This document shows, piece by piece, positions 9,282-18,679 of a stretch of DNA of 64,000 nt. How positions within the stretch are numbered: the first letter of the stretch is position 1; each line of letters begins with the position of its first letter. The stretch is from Aquisalinus flavus (GTDB lineage: Bacteria > Pseudomonadota > Alphaproteobacteria > Caulobacterales > Parvularculaceae): assembly GCF_022559625.1 (NCBI RefSeq), contig NZ_CP042288.1:2118155-2182154 (forward strand), read 5' to 3'. Below the pieces are notes generated by a model, which was given only the letters and a program-made list of their open reading frames with translations, did not search any database and was not told the origin of the DNA. A program made the translations under genes and the position numbers.

Positions 9282-9806
9282 TTAACCCTGCAGGGGCAGC
9301 ACGCCAATGGGCGACCACGACCCGCCACGGTAATGCCAGAGCTGGATCGCCTCGATCGTGGCGCCAAACGGCGCAAAGTCCTGTTCCAGAATGGCACGGG
9401 TACCTTTCGCTTGTGCCGGAGAAACCTTGTTCTGGATTGTCACGTGCGGCCGGAAGCCCTGGCGGTCCTGTTTGACCAGCATACCGTCGAAATGCTGTAC
9501 CATGCGGCCGCGCAACGATTTCAGCTCTTCGGAGACGAGCCGATAGGCGACGCCGCGGCCAAGGGACATCAGCTCCGCTACACGCACCTCAACCGGAGGC
9601 TGACCCCCGATCACAGCGGCAATGCCTTCCACGACCTCCCTTTCCCGGTCGCCGGGCAGATTGTGGAACAGCGTCAGGTGTGCCGGGACAAAATTCAGCT
9701 GCGGCGGGAAGAATTCCTCGCGCCGGCGTTGGAACAGCGCATCGGTCTCGGCATCGAATTGCCCGGTAACAATGATGGGAGGATATTCGTCGGTCATGAG
9801 CGTCAT
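9282..9806 (-). CDS. 2'-5' RNA ligase / cyclic phosphodiesterase family protein
   Basis: This 174-residue protein of the 2H phosphoesterase (LigT-like) superfamily has its two catalytic H-x-T/S-hydrophobic motifs, HLTLF (about residue 42) and HVTIQ (about residue 125). Family members hydrolyse or ligate 2',3'-cyclic or 2'-5'-linked RNA ends, but the physiological substrate is usually unknown. Start is uncertain: ATGs at 9806 and 9797 both work, while the longer frame to 9890 adds atypical residues. The gene ends in the 210-bp gap 9071-9281, in which nothing else was found. Confidence 0.8.
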   Translation of the reverse strand: MTLMTDEYPPIIVTGQFDAETDALFQRRREEFFPPQLNFVPAHLTLFHNLPGDREREVVEGIAAVIGGQPPVEVRVAELMSLGRGVAYRLVSEELKSLRGRMVQHFDGMLVKQDRQGFRPHVTIQNKVSPAQAKGTRAILEQDFAPFGATIEAIQLWHYRGGSWSPIGVLPLQG

Positions 9807-9927
9807 ATATCGACCGCTCGCAGCAAGCCCACCAGGGCTGGCGGACTTTTCTCCCGAGTGTCGCAGTGCGGTATCATTTTCCAAATACACCAGAACAACA
9901 AAATCGATTGGAACAATACAGCCTTAA

Positions 9928-12198
<2,271 letters not shown>

Positions 12199-12226
12199 GG
12201 CCTCGATCGGCACCCGCAAGAGCAAA

Positions 12227-12252
12227 GCGGCATCCGGGAAACCGGGTGCCGC
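12227..12252. terminator. Hairpin after katG
   Basis: GCGGCATCCGG (12227-12237) pairs with CCGGGTGCCGC (12242-12252) with one G-T mismatch and a short GAAA-type loop. A weak T-run (GCTGTTTG) follows on the plus strand. It lies between convergent katG and the xylanase gene. Confidence 0.5.
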
Positions 12253-12319
12253 GCTGCTGTTTGACCCAGACCATCACAACGATCCGTAAAAATGGCCCCT
12301 CACGTGTCTGTTGAGACCG

Positions 12320-13477
12320 CTATTCGGCCCTACACGGACCGGCTTCTGCCATCACCGCATCGAAGGCCGGCTTTGGCCGGAGGTAACGGTCGAACAGCAT
12401 CGGGTGGTCCGTGCGCCCGCGGACGGGAAAATTGTTCTTCCAGTTGTCGGCATCCGACACGCCCCAGAAGGTGACACGGCTGACAAAATCCCGCCGGGCG
12501 ACCAGCTCGCGGAAAAACGCCGCATATTGGTCTGCCTGGGCCTGCGCGATATCGTCCGGCAAGCCCGCGGTATACGGGTCGAGCTCTTGCCGGTTCTCCG
12601 CGGCAGCTGAAATGTCAGCCCCGACTTCCAGGGTCTCCGGCCAGGGCAGAACAGTGACATCCATCTCGGTAATCATCACCTTCAGACCTAATGCGCCATA
12701 GGCATCCAAGGCTGCCGTGAAATCCTCCACTGACGGGCGATCGAGCCCGAAATGGCCCTGCATGCCGATGCCGTGAATGGGCACGCCTCTATCCTGCAGG
12801 TCCTTCACCATGGCAACGACCGCATCGCGTTTACCGGGAAGGTACATATTATAATCGTTATAATAAAGCTCAGCCTGCGGATCAGCCTCATGGGCCATCT
12901 CGAACACGGTCGCGACATAGTCCTCGCCCAGAATCCGCCGCCACGGGCTGTCACGCCACGAGCCATCGTCAAGGATCGCCTCGTTCAGCACGTCCCAGCC
13001 ATGGATGCGGCCCGAATAACGCCCTGCGACTTTTTCCATGTGCTGTTCCAGCCGTTCCAGCAGCGTATCCCTGTCGACAGACTGGCCGCGCCAGTTTTCG
13101 AAGACCCAATCCGGCGTCTGCGAGTGCCAGACCAGAGTATGGCCGATAACCGCCATATCGTTGGCCTCGGCGTAATCGACCAGCGCATCGGCGATGCCGA
13201 AGTGATAGTCGCCCTTGGACGGGTTTATCCGGCCCCATTTCATTGCGTTCTCTGCGGTCACGGCATTGAACTGGCTAGCCGCGAAATCGAGCACGCCTGG
13301 CACCTCGTCCATGATGAACCAGCGGTTCATCGCCGTGCCGACGAGGAAACAGCCGTCGAAGGCTTCCTTAAGCGCGGCGGGATTTGTCGCGGGTGCCGCG
13401 TTTTCCTGAGCGAAGGCAGGCCCGCAGGTGATAAGCAATGAGGCGGACGCCGCCAGGCTGCACAGTACTTGTTTCAT
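12320..13477 (-). CDS. Secreted endo-1,4-beta-xylanase, glycoside hydrolase family 10
   Basis: It cleaves internal beta-1,4 bonds of xylan in the periplasm or outside the cell. From the start at 13477 the 385-residue protein begins MKQVLCSLAASASLLITCG with a signal peptide ending at AFAQ. A single GH10 catalytic domain fills the rest. It has ENAMKWG, the substrate site VIGHTLVWHSQ, the acid/base Glu166 in WDVLNEA and the nucleophile Glu271 in ITEMDVTVLP. The C-terminal VTFWGVSDADNWK is typical. No carbohydrate-binding module is present. It is divergent from an exported esterase, suggesting joint action on decorated xylan. Confidence 0.95.
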   Translation of the reverse strand: MKQVLCSLAASASLLITCGPAFAQENAAPATNPAALKEAFDGCFLVGTAMNRWFIMDEVPGVLDFAASQFNAVTAENAMKWGRINPSKGDYHFGIADALVDYAEANDMAVIGHTLVWHSQTPDWVFENWRGQSVDRDTLLERLEQHMEKVAGRYSGRIHGWDVLNEAILDDGSWRDSPWRRILGEDYVATVFEMAHEADPQAELYYNDYNMYLPGKRDAVVAMVKDLQDRGVPIHGIGMQGHFGLDRPSVEDFTAALDAYGALGLKVMITEMDVTVLPWPETLEVGADISAAAENRQELDPYTAGLPDDIAQAQADQYAAFFRELVARRDFVSRVTFWGVSDADNWKNNFPVRGRTDHPMLFDRYLRPKPAFDAVMAEAGPCRAE

Positions 13478-13583
13478 CAGTCCAATCCCGTATCCACGCT
13501 TCACTCGCAAATTGTCATTTGCCCATGCCACCAATCAACGGGCCCCGCAAGAATATCGCATCGCCCTGCAATCCTTTGCAAGA

Positions 13584-13591
13584 TAGCGCTA
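13584..13591. promoter_or_regulatory. TAGCGCTA palindrome between xylanase and esterase, candidate LacI-type operator
   Basis: GATAGCGCTAACG carries the palindromic core TAGCGCTA in the 206-bp divergent promoter region. LacI-family sugar repressors such as XylR of Caulobacter use operators with a similar TAGCGCTA core. The flanks are only partly symmetric and no lacI gene is in the window, so this is inference. Confidence 0.35.
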
Positions 13592-13683
13592 ACGGAATCC
13601 GGCTTGACCCGCCCATGGGACGGGTGTCTCCTTTTCGCTGAAAAGCAGAAACGGCAAAACCGTCATCACAAGGGAGATATCGC

Positions 13684-14622
13684 ATGTTCTTTTCTATCGA
13701 AAGGCCTGCATTGGGTGCAGCCGCCACTCTAGTCGCCATTTTCATCGCGGGGACAACTCTTCCCGCTGCAGCGCAGGAAATGACGCCGATGGAGGCGCCG
13801 GACGAGCCCAACGCCATTCCGCTCAACACCGGCGGTGTCGAGGACCAGCCGGCCAGCGAAAGCTGGTTCGAGCAGTGGGGTGACCCGATGGCCCGCAACA
13901 TCACCGAAGCGACGCTGACGCCGTTCCTGCCGGACCCCGACAAGGCCAATGGTGCCGCTGTTCTCGTCGCGCCCGGTGGCGGCTTCATGTGGCTGTCGAT
14001 GGGTAATGAGGGCTGGGAAGTGGCAGAGGCGCTGAACGAACAGGGCATCGCCGCCTTCGTGCTGAAATACCGCCTGCAGCCGACCCCTGATGCGCTGGAG
14101 GCATTCGACCGCGAAATCATGAACCGGCCGCGCCCGGCACCGGGTGAGGAGGGCGAGGCTCCTGCCCCGCGGCCGCGCTGGGATCTGTCGAACCAGCTGG
14201 AAGACGCCGAAGCGGCGTGGCAGATGATCGACGACAATGCCGATGAGTGGGGCGTCGACATGGACCGGCTCGGCATGATGGGCTTTTCCGCCGGTGCCGG
14301 CCTGACCATGCATGTGACGATGAACTCCGATGTCGCCAGGCCCGCCTTCATCGCGCCGATCTATGGCGGCATGGGCGCGGTCGAGGTGCCGGACGATGCC
14401 CCGCCGCTGTTTGTCGCGATTGCGACGGACGACTTCCTCTATGAGGGCGATACCGGCCTGATCAAGTCCTGGTACGAGGCCGGCAAGCCGGTGGAAATGC
14501 ACCTGTTCCAGAATGGCGGCCATGGCTTCGGCCTCGGCAATCCGGACCGGACCTCGAATATCTGGTTCACCAACTACATCCACTGGCTGGATGTGAACGG
14601 CTTCCTTGAGGCTGCCGAATAG
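13684..14622 (+). CDS. Exported alpha/beta hydrolase, probable acetylxylan-type carbohydrate esterase
   Basis: The 312-residue protein has a signal peptide ending near AAAQE (residue 32). It has an alpha/beta-hydrolase fold with the oxyanion loop APGGGFMWLS, the nucleophile Ser202 in GFSAGAG and a C-terminal His in NGGHGFGLGN. The combination with a preceding Asp (AIATDDFLYEGD) resembles the BD-FAE and acetylxylan-esterase-like group. The adjacent divergent GH10 xylanase supports a role in removing acetyl or feruloyl groups from xylan, but the substrate is inferred. A low-complexity PAPGEEGEAPAPRP insertion lies at about 151-164. A strong terminator follows. Confidence 0.82.
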   Translation: MFFSIERPALGAAATLVAIFIAGTTLPAAAQEMTPMEAPDEPNAIPLNTGGVEDQPASESWFEQWGDPMARNITEATLTPFLPDPDKANGAAVLVAPGGGFMWLSMGNEGWEVAEALNEQGIAAFVLKYRLQPTPDALEAFDREIMNRPRPAPGEEGEAPAPRPRWDLSNQLEDAEAAWQMIDDNADEWGVDMDRLGMMGFSAGAGLTMHVTMNSDVARPAFIAPIYGGMGAVEVPDDAPPLFVAIATDDFLYEGDTGLIKSWYEAGKPVEMHLFQNGGHGFGLGNPDRTSNIWFTNYIHWLDVNGFLEAAE

Positions 14623-14649
14623 GCCGCAGCACTGACCGCAGGCAACCAA

Positions 14650-14683
14650 CCGCCGCATCCCGTCCGGATGCGGCGGTTTTTTT
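14650..14683 (+). terminator. Intrinsic terminator after the esterase gene
   Basis: An 11-bp perfect stem (CCGCCGCATCC, 14650-14660, with GGATGCGGCGG, 14666-14676) with a 5-base loop is followed directly by seven T residues (14677-14683). It also lies just beyond the stop of the convergent reductase gene. Confidence 0.9.
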
Positions 14684-14687
14684 CAGC

Positions 14688-15323
14688 TTAGCGGAGCGTT
14701 GCCAGCGCCTCGCCCACCGGCATACCGCGACCGGCAATTTCGAACACGACCTTGCCCGGTGTCTTCGCCGTAGCGCATTCGGCCAGAACGGCGGCGACAT
14801 CGTCGCGCGAGATCTTCTTGCCGTCGACATGGTCCGTCGACAGCTCGATCTCACCCGTGCCGTAATCGTCGGTCAGGCTGACCGGACGGACGATAACATA
14901 GTTGAGGCCGCTGGCGATGAGATGGTCGTCGGCGGCGCGCTTTGCCTTGAGGTAGTGCTGCATGGCGTCGGGCCCGCTGTCCGGGTCGTCGGTACCGACG
15001 GAGCTGAGCATGACGAAGCGCTTGACGCCGGCCTGCTCGCTGCGATCGACCAGCGCCATGGCGCCATCGCGGTCGACCTTGTCGGTCATCTCCGCGCTGG
15101 TGTCACCGCCGGAACCGGCGGCGAAAATGACGGCATCGACGCCCTTTGCCACGTCTTCGGGCAGGTCGGTGAGGTCCGCCTGGCGGGTTTCGCAGCCCGC
15201 CGGCAGGGCCGACGTATCGGACGTCTCGCGCACCAGGGCGATCGGCTCGTGGCCCGCCTCGGCAAGCTGGTTGGTCAGGCGGGTACCGGTATTGCCGGTC
15301 GCGCCGGCGATGAGAATGCGCAT
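14688..15323 (-). CDS. NAD(P)-binding reductase of the atypical SDR (NmrA/YwnB-like) family
   Basis: This 211-residue Rossmann-fold protein begins MRILIAGATGNTGTRLTNQL, with the GATGxTG nucleotide-binding motif at residues 7-13. Also present are SSVGTDDPDSGPDA, a Y-x-x-x-K-like YLKAKR and the family signature NYVIVRPVSLTDD. Proteins of this class are NAD(P)H-dependent reductases or redox sensors; the substrate is unknown. The start at 15323 was preferred because the upstream extension to 15392 is not family-like. It is transcribed alone, convergent with the esterase. Confidence 0.85.
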   Translation of the reverse strand: MRILIAGATGNTGTRLTNQLAEAGHEPIALVRETSDTSALPAGCETRQADLTDLPEDVAKGVDAVIFAAGSGGDTSAEMTDKVDRDGAMALVDRSEQAGVKRFVMLSSVGTDDPDSGPDAMQHYLKAKRAADDHLIASGLNYVIVRPVSLTDDYGTGEIELSTDHVDGKKISRDDVAAVLAECATAKTPGKVVFEIAGRGMPVGEALATLR

Positions 15324-15463
15324 GGGGAACTCCTTTGAGACTTCGTGATTGTCACCCCGCCAACGGCAGCGGGGTACAAGCCGTTCCTTCACAGGCCAGC
15401 GAGGCAGGGCCGCCTGTGCACGTTTTAAGTCGCCAAACGGCGTCTGCCGCCCATTTATATCCC

Positions 15464-16510
15464 ATGCTCCACTCTCTCGCCGCCGCCTGCACCGCTCTGT
15501 TCGCCCTGTTCGCTTCGGTCGCGATTGCCCTGCCGCTGCAGGATAAGGCGCCGGTCGAAACCGCCGCGACGCACAATCAGCGCGACACGTCGCTCGATGC
15601 GGTGATGGACAAGGCCGCCGAGCTGCCGCAGCTCAACGCCATGATCGTCGGGCGCGATGGCGACATCCTCGCCGAGCGGGTTTATGACGGCCCCGGCCTC
15701 GACACGCCGGTCAACATCAAGAGCGCGTCGAAATCGCTGATCTCGGCGCTGGCCGGTATCGCCATCGAGCGCGGCGACATCGACAGCGTCGACACGGCGC
15801 TTGCCGACATTCTCACCGTGCCGGTCAGCGCCGACGAGCAGGTCGACACCATCACCATCGAGGATTTGCTGACCATGCGCGCCGGCCTGTCCTCGACCTC
15901 GGGCCGCAATTACGGCGCCTGGGTCGTCAGCGACAACTGGGTCACCCATGCCCTGACCCGCGACATGGAAGCCGAGCCCGGCGGGCCGATGATCTATTCG
16001 ACCGGCACCTCGCATCTCCTGTCGGCCGCGCTGACGCAGGCGACGGGCCGCTCGACGCTGGCCCTGTTCCGCGACTGGCTGGGCGAGCCGCTGGGCATCT
16101 CCTTCCCGCCCTGGACCCGCGATCCGCAGGGCATCTATATGGGCGGCAACAACATGGCGCTCAGCCCCCGCGCCCTGTTCCGCCTCGGCGAGCTGTATCG
16201 CCAGGACGGCATGTGGGACGGCGAGCGTGTGCTGCCGGCAGGCTGGGTAGAGGCGAGCTGGACGCCGCGCGTCACCTCGCCCTGGTCCGGCGGGTCCTAT
16301 GGCTATGGCTGGTGGATCGCGCGGGCGGGCGGCCATGATGTCTATTACGCCTGGGGCTATGGCGGGCAGATGGTGTATGTCGTACCCGGACTGTCGCTGA
16401 CCGTGGTGATGACCTCCGACCCGAATGCGCGCAGCGTCGACGGCCATATCCAGTCGCTGCACAGCCTCGTTGCAAGGGAGCTGATCCCGGCGGTCGCAGC
16501 GGGGATGTGA
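15464..16510 (+). CDS. Exported serine hydrolase of the class C beta-lactamase fold
   Basis: The 348-residue protein from the start at 15464 begins MLHSLAAACTALFALFASVAIALPLQ, a signal peptide. It has the S-x-x-K catalytic motif in KSASKSLISAL, the Y-S-x motif in IYSTGTSHLL, and a late YGYGWWIARAGG segment before the third motif region (HDVYYAWGYGGQMVYVVP). Family members include esterases, D-aminopeptidases and carboxypeptidases; most are not antibiotic-resistance enzymes, and no resistance is claimed here. The longer frame from 15335 lacks a signal peptide at its N-terminus and is less likely. Confidence 0.85.
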   Translation: MLHSLAAACTALFALFASVAIALPLQDKAPVETAATHNQRDTSLDAVMDKAAELPQLNAMIVGRDGDILAERVYDGPGLDTPVNIKSASKSLISALAGIAIERGDIDSVDTALADILTVPVSADEQVDTITIEDLLTMRAGLSSTSGRNYGAWVVSDNWVTHALTRDMEAEPGGPMIYSTGTSHLLSAALTQATGRSTLALFRDWLGEPLGISFPPWTRDPQGIYMGGNNMALSPRALFRLGELYRQDGMWDGERVLPAGWVEASWTPRVTSPWSGGSYGYGWWIARAGGHDVYYAWGYGGQMVYVVPGLSLTVVMTSDPNARSVDGHIQSLHSLVARELIPAVAAGM

Positions 16511-16532
16511 GCAAGGCGGGTGCCGCACCGGT

Positions 16533-16593
16533 TTTCGCTGTCAAGGCCGCAGCTACGCCGCGCCGCGAAGCGGGTGCCGCCTTGACAGCGAAA
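16533..16593. repeat. Perfect 15-bp inverted repeat
   Basis: TTTCGCTGTCAAGGC (16533-16547) and GCCTTGACAGCGAAA (16579-16593) are exact inverse complements separated by 31 bp. The flanks (CCGG and GCCGG) extend the symmetry imperfectly. It starts 22 bp after the serine hydrolase stop and opens a non-coding, repeat-rich region. It lacks a T-run, so it is not clearly a terminator. Confidence 0.75.
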
Positions 16594-16619
16594 TGCCGGC
16601 ACGACAATTGGCAGCCATG

Positions 16620-16691
16620 CCTTTTAAGGCAACGTTCGGCCGGAAAACGGGGCCCCACCCCCGTTTTCTGATCGGCCTCACCCTTAAAAGG
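16620..16691. repeat. Long inverted repeat forming a 72-nt hairpin
   Basis: CCTTTTAAGG (16620-16629) pairs with CCTTAAAAGG (16682-16691). Inside it GGCCGGAAAACGGGG pairs with CCCCGTTTTCTGATCGGCC with a small bulge. Together they make a long near-continuous hairpin. No gene or transposase is associated. It may be a degenerate mobile palindrome or a structured RNA. Confidence 0.65.
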
Positions 16692-16762
16692 CCTTGGCGA
16701 GCTAAAGTAACGAAACCTCGGCACGACACGCGGCCGATTTTCTTCCCCGCACTATCCCTCTT

Positions 16763-16895
16763 GTCCTCCCGGCCAAGCGAAGCGCGAGCCGGGACCTGTT
16801 TTCCAGAGACGGTGAGGCTGGCTTGAGAGAGCAGCGGCAAGGCCTCTGGAAAATGGATCCCGGGTTGATGCTGCGCATCCCCCGGGAAGACAAGA
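16763..16895. repeat. Diverged pair of REP-like palindromes in inverted orientation
   Basis: GTCCTCCCGGCCAAGCGAAG at 16763 opens a palindrome closing GCCGGGACC, a divergent form of the element seen intact at 17299. At about 16851-16895 the inverse form (GGATCCCGGG ... CCCGGGAAGAC) follows, and the arms GGAAAA/TTTTCC also pair. The pair has the arrangement of a bacterial interspersed mosaic element. Confidence 0.6.
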
Positions 16896-16955
16896 GAGGC
16901 AGCACTGAAAACACCGTCAGATTTCGCTGCGGTGTGAATATGAAATCGAGGGGGC

Positions 16956-17019
16956 CCGTGTGTAGCGGCCATTGCCTCAAACAAATAATAATGACTGGCA
17001 TAGCTCTCGCTACACACGG
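16956..17019. repeat. 11-bp perfect inverted repeat
   Basis: CCGTGTGTAGC (16956-16966) and GCTACACACGG (17009-17019) flank an AT-richer 42-bp stretch. No open frame with coding character is visible. It could delimit a short mobile insertion or form a hairpin in a transcript. Confidence 0.55.
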
Positions 17020-17298
17020 CGGCGATCGATGCGGGGCCAAAGTGCATAGCTCTCCCGCCCGGGGGCTACCCCGGGACGCCGCTCGGACGGACGATGCGAA
17101 GCTTGCGCACACCCTCACCAGTTCCACCGGAACCTCGGCCATCCGAAACCTGATACGCCGCCCGCCCCCGCAGGTCACGGGGTCTGACGACGCCTGCGCC
17201 AGGATCCTCACCCCGGCGTCATGGAGAAGCATAAGCGGGTGTGGATGGGCGGGGATAAGATTTTTGGGGAGTTTTTGATTTGAAGTTTTCAGTTTCGC
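17020..17298. other. Non-coding stretch within the repeat region
   Basis: No protein-like frame, tRNA or known RNA motif was recognised. It holds a GC-rich palindrome (CCCGGGGGCTACCCCGGG near 17057) and the phrase GGGGTCTGACGACGC, which recurs near 17473 and 18110. It therefore looks like worn repeat material. Confidence 0.5.
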
Positions 17299-17339
17299 GT
17301 CATCCCGGCCAAGCGCAGCGCGAGCCGGGACCCAGCTCT
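17299..17339. repeat. REP-like palindrome, type 1
   Basis: GTCATCCCGG ... CCGGGACCCAGCTCT with the centre CCAAGCGCAGCGCGAG. It marks the left boundary of duplicate A. The outer arms CCCGG/CCGGG pair. Confidence 0.8.
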
Positions 17340-17421
17340 GGCGTTCCGGTGGCTTGCGGAGAGCAGGTTGGGCGCATGCAATATAGGCAATAACCACCGC
17401 GCCGTGAGCCTTCACAACGTC

Positions 17422-17463
17422 AGAGTTGGGTCCCGGATCGCCTTGCGGCGTCCGGGATGACGG
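17422..17463. repeat. REP-like palindrome, type 2, inverted
   Basis: AGAGTTGGGTCCCGGATCGC runs to GCGTCCGGGATGACGG. It has the same outer arms as type 1 read on the other strand, but a different self-pairing centre (ATCGCCTTGCGGCGT). Confidence 0.8.
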
Positions 17464-17531
17464 TGGAAAGATGGGGTCTGACGACGCAATGCGCCGTGAG
17501 CCTTCACCGCGCCGCGAGCACTCATGATTTC

Positions 17532-17572
17532 AGAGCTGGGTCCCGGATCGCCTCCGGCGTCCGGGATGACGG
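17532..17572. repeat. REP-like palindrome, type 2, inverted
   Basis: AGAGCTGGGTCCCGGATCGC runs to GTCCGGGATGACGG with the centre ATCGCCTCCGGCGT. It lies 22 bp beyond the stop of the GIY-YIG gene (minus strand), so it may fold at the 3' end of that transcript. Confidence 0.8.
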
Positions 17573-17594
17573 GGTGGAGGGATCGGGGAGACAC

Positions 17595-17906
17595 TCAGAA
17601 ATTGGTCGGGCCGAGGGTTGGGTAGAGGTCTTCCCAGTCGGGGTTTCTCTCCTCGATCAGGGCGATCTTCCAGGCGCGGCGCCATTTCTTCAGGCGCTTT
17701 TCAAAGTCGATCGCGGCCTCGACGCTGTCGAAGGTCGAATGCCAGACCAGTTTGTGCACGTCATATCTGGCGGTGAAGCCGGGATGGCGTTTCTGCCTGT
17801 GCTGCCAGACGCGGGTGGCAAGGTCGGAGGTCACGCCGACATAGAGCGTGCCGTTCTTGCGATTGGCCAGAATGTAAACGGTGTAGTGCTTGTCCCCATG
17901 CGCCAT
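17595..17906 (-). CDS. GIY-YIG endonuclease domain protein (UPF0213-like), copy 1
   Basis: This 103-residue, single-domain protein of the GIY-YIG nuclease superfamily has YTVYILANRKNGTLYVGVTS as the Y-x-Y-I-L ... L-Y-V-G form of the GIY-YIG core (about residues 8-27), conserved Arg in TDL/SDLATRVWQHR, Lys/His-rich KRHPGFT, and the catalytic Glu in AIDFEKRLKKW. Small stand-alone proteins of this type (YhbQ/UPF0213) are common but their role is poorly defined. The gene lies wholly inside the 609-bp duplicate, so this copy and copy 2 are identical in sequence as far as I can read. Palindromes flank it on both sides. Confidence 0.93.
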   Translation of the reverse strand: MAHGDKHYTVYILANRKNGTLYVGVTSDLATRVWQHRQKRHPGFTARYDVHKLVWHSTFDSVEAAIDFEKRLKKWRRAWKIALIEERNPDWEDLYPTLGPTNF

Positions 17907-17935
17907 GGCTCAAAATATCGCGGGATTTCGCCGTT

Positions 17936-17976
17936 GTCATCCCGGCCAAGCGCAGCGCGCGCCGGGACCCAGCTCT
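17936..17976. repeat. REP-like palindrome, type 1
   Basis: Counterpart of 17299-17339 with the single visible base change, C at 17960, which improves the internal pairing (GCGCGC). Confidence 0.8.
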
Positions 17977-18058
17977 GGCGTTCCGGTGGCTTGCGGAGAG
18001 CAGGTTGGGCGCATGCAATATAGGCAATAACCACCGCGCCGTGAGCCTTCACAACGTC

Positions 18059-18100
18059 AGAGTTGGGTCCCGGATCGCCTTGCGGCGTCCGGGATGACGG
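18059..18100. repeat. REP-like palindrome, type 2, inverted
   Basis: Counterpart of 17422-17463 in duplicate B; identical by eye. Confidence 0.8.
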
Positions 18101-18168
18101 TGGAAAGATGGGGTCTGACGACGCAATGCGCCGTGAGCCTTCACCGCGCCGCGAGCACTCATGATTTC

Positions 18169-18209
18169 AGAGCTGGGTCCCGGATCGCCTCCGGCGTCCG
18201 GGATGACGG
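18169..18209. repeat. REP-like palindrome, type 2, inverted
   Basis: Counterpart of 17532-17572 in duplicate B; identical by eye and again just beyond the GIY-YIG stop. Confidence 0.8.
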
Positions 18210-18231
18210 GGTGGAGGGATCGGGGAGACAC

Positions 18232-18543
18232 TCAGAAATTGGTCGGGCCGAGGGTTGGGTAGAGGTCTTCCCAGTCGGGGTTTCTCTCCTCGATCAGGGC
18301 GATCTTCCAGGCGCGGCGCCATTTCTTCAGGCGCTTTTCAAAGTCGATCGCGGCCTCGACGCTGTCGAAGGTCGAATGCCAGACCAGTTTGTGCACGTCA
18401 TATCTGGCGGTGAAGCCGGGATGGCGTTTCTGCCTGTGCTGCCAGACGCGGGTGGCAAGGTCGGAGGTCACGCCGACATAGAGCGTGCCGTTCTTGCGAT
18501 TGGCCAGAATGTAAACGGTGTAGTGCTTGTCCCCATGCGCCAT
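18232..18543 (-). CDS. GIY-YIG endonuclease domain protein (UPF0213-like), copy 2
   Basis: This translates to the same 103 residues as the gene at 17595-17906, with the GIY-YIG core YTVYILANRKNGTLYVGVTS and the catalytic Glu in DFEKRL. It differs from copy 1 only in what lies upstream, because the duplication ends at the ATG: the two copies have different leader sequences and could be expressed differently. It is transcribed leftward in the same direction as typA, with two palindromes between it and the typA stop. Confidence 0.93.
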   Translation of the reverse strand: MAHGDKHYTVYILANRKNGTLYVGVTSDLATRVWQHRQKRHPGFTARYDVHKLVWHSTFDSVEAAIDFEKRLKKWRRAWKIALIEERNPDWEDLYPTLGPTNF

Positions 18544-18572
18544 GCAAAATCATAAACTGGCGTTCTCCGCCT

Positions 18573-18602
18573 GTCATCCCGGCCAAGCGGAGCGCGCGCC
18601 GT
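18573..18602. repeat. Truncated REP-like palindrome, type 1
   Basis: GTCATCCCGGCCAAGCGGAG continues only to GCGCGCGCC, then changes to GTGAGC. The closing arm is lost, as if a deletion joined it to the next element. Confidence 0.65.
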
Positions 18603-18618
18603 GAGCAACCGTTATTTC

Positions 18619-18660
18619 AGAGCTGGGTCCCGGATCGCCTAGCGGCGTCCGGGATGACGG
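18619..18660. repeat. REP-like palindrome, type 2, inverted
   Basis: AGAGCTGGGTCCCGGATCGC runs to GCGTCCGGGATGACGG with the centre CTAGCGGCGT. It ends 19 bp before the typA stop codon, so it may fold at the 3' end of typA mRNA. Confidence 0.78.
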
Positions 18661-18679
18661 GGTGGTGAGATCGTGTGAG

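Larger units (their letters stand above)
17299..17907. repeat. 609-bp duplicated segment, copy A
   Basis: It runs from GTCATCCCGG at 17299 to the CGCCATG that includes the start codon of the GIY-YIG gene. The segment recurs at 17936-18544 with a period of 637 bp. By eye I find one difference: A at 17323 against C at 17960. It contains three REP-like palindromes and one nuclease gene. The 28 bp between the copies (17908-17935) are unique. The near identity implies a very recent duplication, active homogenisation or an assembly artefact. Confidence 0.93.
17936..18544. repeat. 609-bp duplicated segment, copy B
   Basis: Direct tandem repeat of 17299-17907, displaced by 637 bp. It begins with the same type 1 palindrome and ends at the GIY-YIG start codon. 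Sequences beyond the right end differ at once (CAAAATCATAAAC against GCTCAAAATATCG), so the boundary is sharp. Confidence 0.93.

Noticed and set aside
15464-16510. Antibiotic-resistance beta-lactamase
   Set aside because: The class C fold is shared by many esterases and peptidases; no feature points specifically to beta-lactam hydrolysis.
17299-18660. CRISPR array
   Set aside because: Repeats are self-complementary, occur in both orientations and have irregular spacing. No cas genes are nearby.
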